From Streptococcus sp. (GTDB lineage Bacteria; Bacillota; Bacilli; Lactobacillales; Streptococcaceae): 36,678 nucleotides of DNA. Shown one piece after another: positions 1 to 6,727 of the stretch. A model generated the notes under the pieces. It was not told where the DNA came from. It saw only the letters and a program-made list of their open reading frames with translations, and did not search any database. The translations under genes were made by a program, and so were the position numbers. Location of the stretch: assembly GCA_003521145.1 (NCBI GenBank), contig DOTL01000051.1, positions 1 to 36,678 on the forward strand, read 5' to 3'. Numbering within the stretch: position 1 is the first letter of the stretch; every line of letters starts with the position of its first letter.

Positions 1-3
1 ATA

Positions 4-58
4 GGAATAAATCTCTTTCTAGTAATGTTTTGCAACTCTACTATAACGGATTTATTCC
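4..58. repeat. Inverted repeat, possible terminator at left edge
   Basis: Ten-base perfect arms (GGAATAAATC at 4-13 and GATTTATTCC at 49-58) enclose a 35-nt loop and are followed on the plus strand by TTTTT. It could end a plus-strand gene outside the window or be the edge of a small repeat. The long loop makes either reading uncertain. Confidence 0.35.
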
Positions 59-146
59 TTTTTGTGTTTACACAACTTATTTTACACTACCATATAGACT
101 CACAAGCATAATCAATCTTACAAAATGCTTCTATGCTTCTTATTCT

Positions 147-659
147 CTAATTAAACCTACTTTGATAAATTAAATTAAACAACCACTGAAGATTGATAAA
201 AGGTTTTGTTTGAACCTTCATAATTGGGGAAAGAACTTCCCTAATTTCTCGTTTAATTTTCAATTCATTAACTTGAATTTTTTTTGCTTCTTCTGAAAAA
301 TAACTGACGTCCTCAAATCTAAACCTACTATCAAAACCGATAGTCATATTATCTTTATCATATAAAAAGCTTCCTAAGGATTTTGTTAGAAAAGATTTAC
401 TTTTAGTATTTATAATAGCATTTGTTCTATCATTATCGTATCGAATACCATCAATCTCCGGTGTATAAATCCATCCCATATCCTCTACCAACATAACGAG
501 ATCTGGTTCTGTCCCCTCCTTATGAGGAATATGCTGAGCATAATAAACAGAGTGGTATTTCAAATTAAAAAAAGTAAATAGTCTCATTCCCAAGACTGTA
601 TACAGCCCTATAATTAGTCCTACAAAAAGCCCTAAAATATTTCTTTTTCGCATTGTCAT
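147..659 (-). CDS. Hypothetical membrane-anchored protein, 170 aa
   Basis: I do not recognise a family. Residues 6-30 form one hydrophobic segment after a basic start (MTMRKRN), which suggests an N-terminal signal anchor with the rest outside the cell. The remaining 140 residues are mixed charged and aromatic with no cysteine pairs or repeats that I can see. The start may be codon 1 (659) or the second Met (653); a purine-rich stretch (AAAGAGAAG) lies just before both. It stands alone: 190 bases separate it from the divergent ybaB gene, and no partner is visible downstream before the window edge. Reading frame and signal anchor are clear; the function is unknown. Confidence 0.6.
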   Translation of the reverse strand: MTMRKRNILGLFVGLIIGLYTVLGMRLFTFFNLKYHSVYYAQHIPHKEGTEPDLVMLVEDMGWIYTPEIDGIRYDNDRTNAIINTKSKSFLTKSLGSFLYDKDNMTIGFDSRFRFEDVSYFSEEAKKIQVNELKIKREIREVLSPIMKVQTKPFINLQWLFNLIYQSRFN

Positions 660-864
660 CTTCTCTTTCTTTTTCTATCTCCAATTACATGTTGACTAGA
701 TTAACAATTAAGCATTGTACACTATTCATAACAATTCTTAAAACTCAAGGATTTGTGGCTTCTGTAATTGCTTCTACAGCTTTTTAACAAAGCCTCGTGA
801 TACCATCGTTGTAAACAGACTTAACTCTCTTATAATTACGGATTCTCTTTGACCCTCTCTCACT
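660..864. other. Intergenic region between divergent genes
   Basis: AT-rich spacer between the hypothetical membrane protein and the ybaB promoter. I see no ORF with a ribosome site and no long palindrome here; the right end runs into the promoter at 865-892. Confidence 0.4.
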
Positions 865-892
865 TTGTCATTCAAACTAAACATGGTATAAT
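865..892 (+). promoter_or_regulatory. Promoter of ybaB
   Basis: TTGTCA at 865-870 and TATAAT at 887-892 are separated by 16 bases, and TG at 884-885 makes an extended -10. Transcription would start near 899, leaving a 5' leader of about 95 bases before the ATG at 993. Confidence 0.7.
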
Positions 893-992
893 AGTTGAGG
901 TATCGACTGTCTCTTCTATTAGGAAAAATAAGGCATCAAAAAGTAACAAGAAGGGGCTAAACCCTTGGTATGAAAGGAATCTAGAAATTATT

Positions 993-1292
993 ATGATGAA
1001 CATGCAAAACATGATGAAGCAAGCACAAAAGCTTCAGAAACAAATGGAAAAAAGTCAAGCTGAATTGGCTGCTACAACTTTCACTGGAAAATCAGCCCAA
1101 GACTTGGTCGTTGCTGAATTAACTGGTGACAAAAAAGTGGTTAACATCACTTTTGCTGATGCTGTTGTGGATCCTGATGATGTGGAAACACTTCAAGATA
1201 TGACTGTTCAAGCCCTTAACGATGCTCTTGGACAAATCGACGAAGCTACTAAAAAATCAATGGGTGCCTTTGCAGGCAAATTGCCATTCTAA
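993..1292 (+). CDS. ybaB: YbaB/EbfC family nucleoid-associated protein
   Basis: A 99-residue DNA-binding protein of the YbaB/EbfC family, small dimeric proteins that bind DNA with little sequence preference and are commonly found near recR or dnaX. The start is placed at [17 protein letters not shown] because family members begin exactly there; the frame stays open to 849, but that extension overlaps the promoter and is not conserved-looking. The N-terminal helix is Met- and Gln-rich, and the C-terminal part has the family's VNDALGQ-like helix (residues [21 protein letters not shown]). A GAAAGGA lies 14 bases upstream of the first ATG, a rather long spacing. The gene is monocistronic, with its own promoter and a strong terminator. 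Confidence 0.93.
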
Positions 1293-1297
1293 ACAAT

Positions 1298-1325
1298 AAA
1301 AAGGAATCCCACGATTCCTTTTTCT
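1298..1325 (+). terminator. Terminator of ybaB
   Basis: Perfect 11-bp stem (AAAAAGGAATC with GATTCCTTTTT), loop CCAC, ending in a T run. It sits six bases after the ybaB stop codon. Confidence 0.85.
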
Positions 1326-1369
1326 ATATACTCATTTAGCAACTCAGCCATAATATACAACAAGAGAGA

Positions 1370-1816
1370 CACTGCACCCCAATAATGGGACAAGAGAAAA
1401 ACTCTCATGCGACCAGTTTTCTTATACTCTTCAATTAGCTTGATAAAACTTACTTTGTCGATTCTCTTACCAAGCTCTGATACTTGTTTAGTAAATCTAC
1501 CTGCAAACGTAACTGTTCAACTTCAGATAACTGCTTCATCCCTTTACCATAAGTATATTGGTTCCCCACGGGTTGGTGGAAACGGTATAATTCATCATTC
1601 TGATACCATCGCCACCAGGTCTTCACCTGACTAGCATTTTTGACACCGAGGGCATCCATGATAACCTTATTTGACTTATCTACTTTCTTCATTTCGATAC
1701 AGGCTAGCTTAGTTTCTACTGAATATGCCTTTTTGACCATAACAAAACACTCCTGTTTCTAGTTTACCAGAATTCAACAAGAGTGTTTTCTTGTGTCTCA
1801 TTTTATGGGTGCAGTG
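1370..1816 (-). mobile_element. Internally deleted IS3-family element
   Basis: Imperfect terminal inverted repeats of about 35 bases bound the element: the left end reads CACTGCACCCCAATAATG and the right end, read from the other strand, CACTGCACCCATAAAATG; both continue into similar GAGACA..AAGAAAA..ACTCT text. Inside is orfA only; the 270- to 280-codon orfB transposase expected of this family is absent, with only about 80 bases between the orfA stop and the end. The element therefore cannot move by itself but keeps both ends, so a related IS could act on it. No convincing 3-bp target duplication is visible. Confidence 0.75.
1450..1740 (-). CDS. IS3-family OrfA (helix-turn-helix), element remnant
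   Basis: The 96-residue OrfA starts MVKKAYSVETKLACIEM and contains a helix-turn-helix (roughly residues 5-45, ..VIMDALGVKNASQVKTWWRWYQ) followed by a short leucine-rich helix (SEVEQLRLQVDLLNKY). In intact elements this protein is joined by -1 frameshifting to OrfB, which carries the DDE catalytic domain. OrfA looks full length but OrfB is gone. ACAGGAGTGTTTTGTT precedes the ATG, giving a plausible ribosome site. A protein of this size could still bind the element ends and act as a repressor; that is inference. Confidence 0.75.
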   Translation of the reverse strand: MVKKAYSVETKLACIEMKKVDKSNKVIMDALGVKNASQVKTWWRWYQNDELYRFHQPVGNQYTYGKGMKQLSEVEQLRLQVDLLNKYQSLVRESTK

Positions 1817-1845
1817 CCAGTCCAAGCGTTTTTATGTTCGAAAAC

Positions 1846-2157
1846 TCATTTTGTTTGACTTTTAGCCAACTCCAGACAGTAAGTCTTCACATGACAATGA
1901 GGGCAAGTCAGTTTACGAGTCCTTGGTGTATGACTTGCAAGAGCAAACTCTTTAAAACTAGGATCAAAGATCTTATGACAGTTAGGACAGAGGTATTCAA
2001 ACTGCTTTCTATAATGAAGTACCAGTAGGTTCACTACTATAACAAAAGCAGGGCAGACAATAAACAAACCTCTAGGATCCTTAAAATAATAACTAACAAT
2101 CAGTAGACTTACCAGATAAAGAAGGGAGATTAGAACGATACTCTCATAAATTCTCCA
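1846..2157 (-). CDS. Zinc-ribbon membrane protein, start codon unclear
   Basis: The frame runs open from directly after the merR stop codon (2158-2160) to 1846. It encodes W-R-I-Y-E-S-I-V, two hydrophobic segments (IVLISLLYLVSLLIVSYYF and LFIVCPAFVIVVNLLVLHY), then a zinc ribbon with CPNC and CPHC pairs. No ATG or GTG lies at the head of the frame: the first codon after merR is TGG where an ATG would be expected, and the first usable common start is TTG at 2067, after the first membrane segment. Either a rare start (ATT at 2151) is used, or the start was lost and only a shortened form is made. The frame and topology are clear; function and start are not. Confidence 0.5.
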   Translation of the reverse strand, partial: WRIYESIVLISLLYLVSLLIVSYYFKDPRGLFIVCPAFVIVVNLLVLHYRKQFEYLCPNCHKIFDPSFKEFALASHTPRTRKLTCPHCHVKTYCLELAKSQTK

Positions 2158-2574
2158 CTACAAATGATGCCATGATTTTTGATTTTCCATAAGACGTGAA
2201 ATGTCTGACAAATCTTCCAGCGAAAGTTGACGCCGTTTAGCAGTAGCTTTTTGCAAGTGACGGGCACGTTTTAGTTTGACCTCTATCTCCTTCGAAGACT
2301 TTTCCAAGCTCTCGATCTGGTCTGTCAACAAAAGCTCTAAAACCTGTTCCCTATTTTCCTCTTGCGAGATGTTTTTGATTTGATTAATTGAGAAATCCAA
2401 ATCTCTTAAGAAACAAATGACTTTCAGGCGTTCCAAGTCTGATTCGTGGTAAATTCTCCGACCACCCTCTGTGACTTTAGATGGCGTCAAAATACCTCGT
2501 TGATCATAGTACTGAACAGTCCTGACAGACACTTCTGCTGCTTTAGCCAACTCTCCTGTTGAAAACGTCGACAT
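2158..2574 (-). CDS. MerR family transcriptional regulator
   Basis: A 138-residue one-component regulator. The N-terminal winged helix reads FSTGELAKAAEVSVRTVQYYDQRG, the typical MerR recognition region, with wing residues GGRRIYHESDLERL. A long dimerisation helix follows (residues about 75-115, SLEKSSKEIEVKLKRARHL). The C-terminal tail is short and has no conserved cysteine pair, so a metal effector is unlikely; the ligand is unknown. I prefer the ATG at 2574 (AAAAGGTGG upstream) to the GTG codons at 2586 and 2583. The promoter has the 19-bp spacer and central dyad that MerR proteins twist, so it is probably autoregulated. The next frame downstream is a zinc-ribbon membrane ORF that begins in the same frame right after the stop. 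Confidence 0.85.
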   Translation of the reverse strand: MSTFSTGELAKAAEVSVRTVQYYDQRGILTPSKVTEGGRRIYHESDLERLKVICFLRDLDFSINQIKNISQEENREQVLELLLTDQIESLEKSSKEIEVKLKRARHLQKATAKRRQLSLEDLSDISRLMENQKSWHHL

Positions 2575-2636
2575 CTCAGTCACCACCTTTTAAGATTTTC
2601 TATCAAAAGAGGACATTTGCCACCCTTGATACCTAG

Positions 2637-2667
2637 ATTCTACCTTATAACGTAAGGGAATATGCAA
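2637..2667 (-). promoter_or_regulatory. MerR-type promoter with 19-bp spacer and dyad operator
   Basis: Read on the minus strand: TTGCAT (2667-2662), a 19-base spacer, TAGAAT (2642-2637). Within the spacer is a perfect dyad CCTTA-N5-TAAGG (2643-2657). Overlong spacers carrying a central dyad are the hallmark of promoters activated by MerR proteins, and this one lies about 65 bases upstream of the merR start. Confidence 0.72.
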
Positions 2668-2749
2668 GACATAACCCTAGAAGGATTTTCTTTTCTTAAA
2701 GAAAAAGTTAGTCATCACTCTTTACAGCCTTTACAGCTTCTGTAAAGCC

Positions 2750-3340
2750 CTAGTCGAAGAGGCCACCCAAACCTAAGGCAGCAAAAGGATTGTTACTGAC
2801 TTCTTCCTGTTGCTCCAAAAGTTTGGTATTCTCATCTAATTCGAGAAACTTCTCGTAAATCTGTGCGGTCATACGAGCATCCTCCAAGCTGTTATGACCG
2901 TGTCCCTTGATTCCAAAAAAATCTGCCACACTAGTCAACTTGAGGTTAACAATACCGTTCAAATCAGAAGCACGACGGTCAAAGGCCTCATCGAAAACAT
3001 CTAAAGCATATTGCTCTTCCAAGTCTAAACCATTTTCAGCTAGAATAGGTAAATCTGATTTAAGAGCATTGTAGCCGATAAGTGGAGTGTCACCAACAAA
3101 TGATTTAAAATCTGCCAGAACAGACTCTAGATTTGGTGCCTTGGCGATCTTATCCGCCGTAATTCCAGTCAAACCATTGATAAAGGACTGCAAAGGAACA
3201 TCCGAATAGACGAAAGAATCAAACTGGTCCACTTCCTCATGCTGATTCAGCTTAACAGCCGATACTTGGATAATATGGCTAACACCATCTATTGTGTTAA
3301 ACTCCAAATCAAAGGCAATATAAGTTTCTAATTTTTTCAT
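2750..3340 (-). CDS. DnaQ-like 3'-5' exonuclease
   Basis: A 196-residue DEDDh exonuclease of the RNase T / DNA polymerase III epsilon fold. All catalytic positions are visible: D and E in FDLEFN (residues 10-15), D in ALKSDLP (about 97), and the C-terminal HNSLEDARMTA with the general-base His and final Asp. It therefore should remove nucleotides from 3' ends of DNA or RNA; which substrate is not readable. The last 25 residues (EQQEEVSNNPFAALGLGGLFD) form a poorly structured tail outside the nuclease fold. The gene lies 48 bases downstream of rocS, with a hairpin between them, and has a clear ribosome site (TAGGAGATAGA). Confidence 0.88.
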   Translation of the reverse strand: MKKLETYIAFDLEFNTIDGVSHIIQVSAVKLNQHEEVDQFDSFVYSDVPLQSFINGLTGITADKIAKAPNLESVLADFKSFVGDTPLIGYNALKSDLPILAENGLDLEEQYALDVFDEAFDRRASDLNGIVNLKLTSVADFFGIKGHGHNSLEDARMTAQIYEKFLELDENTKLLEQQEEVSNNPFAALGLGGLFD

Positions 3341-3360
3341 TCTATCTCCTACAATAGTTA

Positions 3361-3383
3361 AAGCTGAGACTGAGTCCCAGCTT
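3361..3383. terminator. Hairpin between rocS and the exonuclease gene
   Basis: AAGCTG-a-GACT-g-AGTC-c-CAGCTT, paired along its length with two single mismatches, followed on the plus strand by CTTTTTTATTTT. On the minus strand, along which both genes are read, the T run is short, so it may only attenuate readthrough from rocS. Confidence 0.55.
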
Positions 3384-3388
3384 CTTTT

Positions 3389-3925
3389 TTATTTTCCAAA
3401 TAGACGTCCAAAGAAACCTTTTTTAGAAGCGTCTTCTTGTTTGGTCTGGATTTCTTCCACTTGGGCCTTAGCTTCGTCAACCTCAACCTTAGCCTCATCA
3501 AGTTCAAGTTTAAGCTCTTCCTTGTCCTTCATAGCAGTCAAGGTCAATTGCTGCTGTTGATCAATTTGTTTGTCCTTTTCGGCGATTTGAACGTCTTTGA
3601 CACGCAATTGGTCATCCATGTTAGACAACTGCTCGTCCTTAGCCTTCAACTGAGCATAGAGACGGGCAATCTCAGAGTTTTTCTCGTCTACAAGAATCTC
3701 CAACAACTCACGTTGTTTTGTTTCTTCATCGATTGGCTCATCGTCAAAGATGGTTTTCTTGTAAATTTCCTCCAACTTAATCAAGCCACTACGTTTAACG
3801 ACAGTAACCCCTTTATCATTTTTTTCTAGATCTTCTTCTGGAAGTTGTTTGACACGATTATTGACTGCTTGACGACTAACGCCAAGGATTTCAGCAATCT
3901 CGCTGACTGTCTTTTCAATACTCAT
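3389..3925 (-). CDS. rocS: RocS-like chromosome segregation regulator
   Basis: A 178-residue protein with three parts: an N-terminal helix-turn-helix (VSEIAEILGVSRQAVNNRVKQL, residues 7-28), a long charged coiled coil (about 75-165, with a run of QIDQQQQL), and a C-terminal basic amphipathic tail KKGFFGRLFGK. This is the architecture of pneumococcal RocS, which binds DNA through the HTH and the membrane through the amphipathic helix and helps chromosome segregation together with the ParB and capsule-linked tyrosine kinase system. The tail is typical of a membrane-targeting helix (F-F-x-x-L-F on one face, K/R on the other). Name assigned by architecture and recall of the family; an unrelated DUF536-type coiled-coil protein is the alternative. 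Confidence 0.78.
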   Translation of the reverse strand: MSIEKTVSEIAEILGVSRQAVNNRVKQLPEEDLEKNDKGVTVVKRSGLIKLEEIYKKTIFDDEPIDEETKQRELLEILVDEKNSEIARLYAQLKAKDEQLSNMDDQLRVKDVQIAEKDKQIDQQQQLTLTAMKDKEELKLELDEAKVEVDEAKAQVEEIQTKQEDASKKGFFGRLFGK

Positions 3926-4368
3926 AATAGCCTCATTTTCTCTTGAAATGTCTTACTATGAGAATATCACAATCACTCCCTTCTGTCAATTTGACTAGTT
4001 ATTCTGGATATCTGAAGGACTTTTTTTCCTTTCACTCTTCAAACAATTTACTTGATAGTAAGCTAAGCTTTTGGTAAACTATATGTGGTTATAAATGTAT
4101 AAAGAGGGAAAGTCTTTGACTTAAACAATCGGTACTTCCAAATTGCGTTTGGTCGGTATCAGATCTGTTGTATCTAGGAATGGTGGGAACAATTCCACAA
4201 GGTTTTGGATTTTCATTCTTGCTCCAATTATTGATGTCATTCGAGCAACCTTGGTTGCAAAACGGCTTAATATTGAAGCATAAATCACATTATCTTCAAC
4301 GGTTTGACTGTTGGAGTTTTTTGTTGTCACTCTACTCGCTCACTAAAGCCTTATATTGCCATCCGAGA
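3926..4368. other. Intergenic stretch with an unplaced ORF remnant
   Basis: About 440 bases without a convincing gene. A 69-codon minus-strand frame at 4121-4330 (ends LVELFPPFLDTTDLIPTKRNLEVPIV) has protein-like composition but only a GTG start without a ribosome site; it may be the end of a lost gene. TTGATA-17-TAAACT near 4053-4081 resembles a plus-strand promoter but leads to nothing obvious. Confidence 0.35.
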
Positions 4369-4397
4369 TTGAAAAAAGCCCTAAATTATGCCATAAT
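4369..4397 (+). promoter_or_regulatory. Promoter of the SufT-like gene
   Basis: TTGAAA (4369-4374), 17-base spacer, CATAAT (4392-4397) with TG one base upstream (extended -10). Transcription would begin near 4404, leaving a leader of under 20 bases. Confidence 0.6.
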
Positions 4398-4419
4398 AAA
4401 CAAAAGCAAAATAGAAAGA

Positions 4420-4788
4420 ATGAGTCCTATGAAAAACTTCCGTGATGATATTAAGGTCAATGATTTGGCTCAGCCCTTCTTAGAGCCAATCGTCGAACAA
4501 ATGACCACTGTATTCGATCCTGAGATTGAGCTAGACATTTACAACCTTGGTTTGATTTATGAAATCACTGTCGATGAAAATGGCCACTGCTACCTCCTTA
4601 TGACCTTTACTGATACTGGTTGTGGCTGTGAAGAGACTATGACTTATGAAATCGCTGAAAAGCTAAAATCCATTGACGGTATTAACTCTATCAAGGTGGA
4701 AACAACTTATTCACCAGTCTGGAAGATGACACGCATCAGTCGTTATGGACGTATCGCTCTTGGTATCTCACCTCGAGGCGGAAAATAA
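4420..4788 (+). CDS. MIP18/SufT-like (DUF59) iron-sulfur assembly protein
   Basis: A 122-residue protein of the MIP18 (DUF59, PaaD/SufT-like) family, small factors that help mature iron-sulfur proteins. The family core is clear: VFDPEIELDIYNLGLIYEI, then LLMTFTDTGCGCEETM with the conserved cysteines, and a C-terminal VWKMTRISRYGRIALGI block. The start is uncertain between ATG 4420 (MSPMKN) and 4429 (MKNFRDD); the ribosome site is weak for both. The frame is open far upstream, but those residues precede the promoter. It ends just before a terminator shared with convergent ilvD, which encodes an iron-sulfur enzyme; a functional link is possible but unproven. Confidence 0.85.
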   Translation: MSPMKNFRDDIKVNDLAQPFLEPIVEQMTTVFDPEIELDIYNLGLIYEITVDENGHCYLLMTFTDTGCGCEETMTYEIAEKLKSIDGINSIKVETTYSPVWKMTRISRYGRIALGISPRGGK

Positions 4789-4844
4789 AAGGAAAAACAT
4801 TACTTGTCATCATACTGCCAACAACTATCTCAGGATTCAACATC

Positions 4845-4885
4845 AAAAAATCACATCGAACAAATGTCCGGTGTGATTTCGTTTT
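4845..4885. terminator. Bidirectional terminator between SufT-like gene and ilvD
   Basis: Eleven-bp stem AAATCACATCG with CGGTGTGATTT (one T-G wobble) around a 10-base loop. A run of A precedes it and GTTTT follows, so it can serve both convergent genes. Confidence 0.75.
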
Positions 4886-4896
4886 ATATCATATCA

Positions 4897-6615
4897 TTAG
4901 GCTTTACCTGATTTATCCATGTTCCAGAAGTCGGTAACGGCACCACGTGACGCTGAAGAAACGATGTGAGCATACTTACCGAGGACACCACGGCTATAAA
5001 GTGGTGGCAACTCAGTTTCTGCTTTACGTTTCGCCAACTCTTCGTCTGAAACGTGCATCGTAATTTCTTTGGTATCTTGGTCAACTGTAACCATATCACC
5101 TGTACGGAGGTAGGCAATAGGTCCACCAACCTGAGCTTCAGGAGCAATATGACCAACAACGAGTCCGTAAGTACCACCTGAGAAACGTCCATCTGTCAAG
5201 AGGGCAACCTTGTCCCCTTGACCTTTACCAACGATCATTGATGACAATGACAACATTTCTGGCATACCAGGACCACCCTTAGGACCTACAAAACGTACAA
5301 CAACTACGTCACCATCAACGATTTCATCAGAAAGAACTGCTTCGATGGCATCTTCTTCTGAGTCAAATACTTTAGCAGGACCAGTGATGTTACGAACTTT
5401 AACCCCTGATACTTTGGCAACCGCACCTTCTGGAGCCAAGTTCCCTTTCAAGATAATCAATGGACCATCAGCACGTTTAGGATTTTCAAGCGGCATGATG
5501 ACTTTTTGACCTGGTGTCAAATCATCGAAGGCCTCCAAGTTTTCTGTAACAGTCTTACCAGTACATGTGATACGATCACCGTGAAGGAAACCATTCTTAA
5601 GAAGGTATTTCATAACGGCTGGCACACCACCGACGTTGTAAAGGTCTTGGAAGACATATTGACCTGAAGGTTTCAAGTCAGCCAAGTGAGGCACACGCTC
5701 TTGGAAATCGTTGAAATCTTCAAGTGTCAAATCAACATTAGCGGCGTGGGCAATAGCGAGCAAGTGAAGTGTCGCATTTGTTGAACCACCAAGTGCCATT
5801 GTGACGGTGATGGCATCTTCAAAGGCTTCACGTGTTAAGATATCTGATGGTTTAAGACCTAGTTCAAGCATCTTAACAACTGCACGACCTGCTTCTTCGA
5901 TATCTGCTTTCTTCTCAGTTGATTCTGCAGGGTGAGATGATGATCCTGGAAGACTCATCCCCATTACTTCGATCGCTGTCGCCATTGTATTGGCAGTATA
6001 CATCCCACCACAACCACCAGGGCCAGGGCAGGCATTACATTCAAGTTCTTTAACCTCTTGTGCAGTCATATCACCGTGGTTCCATTTACCGATACCTTCG
6101 AAAACAGAAACCAAGTCGATATCCTTACCGTTAAGATTACCTGGTGCAATGGTACCACCATAGGCAAAAATCGCTGGAATATCCATGTTAGCAATGGCAA
6201 TCATAGAACCAGGCATGTTCTTATCACATCCACCGATAGCAACAAAGGCATCGACGTTGTGACCACCCATAGCTGCTTCAATTGAGTCGGCAATGATATC
6301 ACGAGATGTCAATGAGAAACGCATCCCTGGGGTCCCCATGGCAATACCATCAGCAACAGTAATCGTACCAAATTGAACTGGCCAAGCACCTGCGTCTTTA
6401 ACACCTTCTTTGACAATTTGACCAAAACCGTGCAAGTGGATATTACATGGTGTGTTCTCAGCCCAAGTTGAGATAACCCCAACAATAGGTTTTTCAAAAC
6501 TATCATTCGTCATCCCAGTCGCACGAAGCATGGCACGGTTAGGTGATTTAACCATACTATCGTAGACAGATGAACGATGTTTCATGTTATTTTCAGACAC
6601 GATATTTTCCTCCAT
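4897..6615 (-). CDS. ilvD: Dihydroxy-acid dehydratase
   Basis: IlvD dehydrates 2,3-dihydroxy-isovalerate and -methylvalerate to the keto acids for valine and isoleucine (and so leucine and pantothenate). The 572-residue length is normal. The cluster-binding cysteines are visible in AIGGCDKNMPGSM (about 130) and CNACPGPGGCGGMYTANTM (about 200), and the C-terminal GKGQGDKVALLTDGRFSGGT block is typical. The gene is single, not joined to other ilv or leu genes here, and is divergent from the flavoprotein gene. An 8-bp palindrome and an extended -10 lie upstream, consistent with repression by a branched-chain-amino-acid-sensing regulator such as CodY (inference). The SD is weak (AACG just before ATG). 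Confidence 0.97.
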   Translation of the reverse strand: MEENIVSENNMKHRSSVYDSMVKSPNRAMLRATGMTNDSFEKPIVGVISTWAENTPCNIHLHGFGQIVKEGVKDAGAWPVQFGTITVADGIAMGTPGMRFSLTSRDIIADSIEAAMGGHNVDAFVAIGGCDKNMPGSMIAIANMDIPAIFAYGGTIAPGNLNGKDIDLVSVFEGIGKWNHGDMTAQEVKELECNACPGPGGCGGMYTANTMATAIEVMGMSLPGSSSHPAESTEKKADIEEAGRAVVKMLELGLKPSDILTREAFEDAITVTMALGGSTNATLHLLAIAHAANVDLTLEDFNDFQERVPHLADLKPSGQYVFQDLYNVGGVPAVMKYLLKNGFLHGDRITCTGKTVTENLEAFDDLTPGQKVIMPLENPKRADGPLIILKGNLAPEGAVAKVSGVKVRNITGPAKVFDSEEDAIEAVLSDEIVDGDVVVVRFVGPKGGPGMPEMLSLSSMIVGKGQGDKVALLTDGRFSGGTYGLVVGHIAPEAQVGGPIAYLRTGDMVTVDQDTKEITMHVSDEELAKRKAETELPPLYSRGVLGKYAHIVSSASRGAVTDFWNMDKSGKA

Positions 6616-6652
6616 CGTTAATAACTATTCTAATTTAAACTTCTACTCCTAT

Positions 6653-6658
6653 TCTAAC
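6653..6658 (-). promoter_or_regulatory. Probable -10 element of ilvD
   Basis: On the minus strand TGtTAGAAT reads as an extended -10 (TAGAAT at about 6658-6653). No good -35 lies 17 bases upstream; instead the palindrome at 6661-6686 occupies that place. Confidence 0.45.
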
Positions 6659-6660
6659 AT

Positions 6661-6686
6661 AAATTGTCTAAAAAAACTGACAATTT
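6661..6686. promoter_or_regulatory. Palindromic operator candidate between ilvD and baiN
   Basis: AAATTGTC (6661-6668) and GACAATTT (6679-6686) are perfect 8-base arms 10 bases apart. Each half resembles half of the CodY motif AATTTTCWGAAAATT (AATTgTC), but the arms are too far apart for a single canonical box. It overlaps the expected -35 region of ilvD. Confidence 0.45.
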
Positions 6687-6727
6687 ACCAACTACTCTCC
6701 CTTTTTAAATTATGCTAAAATAAGGTC

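Noticed and set aside
849..992. N-terminal extension of the YbaB frame
   Set aside because: The extra 48 codons overlap the promoter at 865-892, and YbaB proteins begin at MMNMQNMM.
1407..1634. Plus-strand ORF inside the deleted IS
   Set aside because: Antisense to orfA and the IS end; no ribosome site; a shadow frame.
4168..4419. N-terminal extension of the SufT-like frame
   Set aside because: The frame is open, but the residues look non-coding and precede the promoter at 4369-4397.
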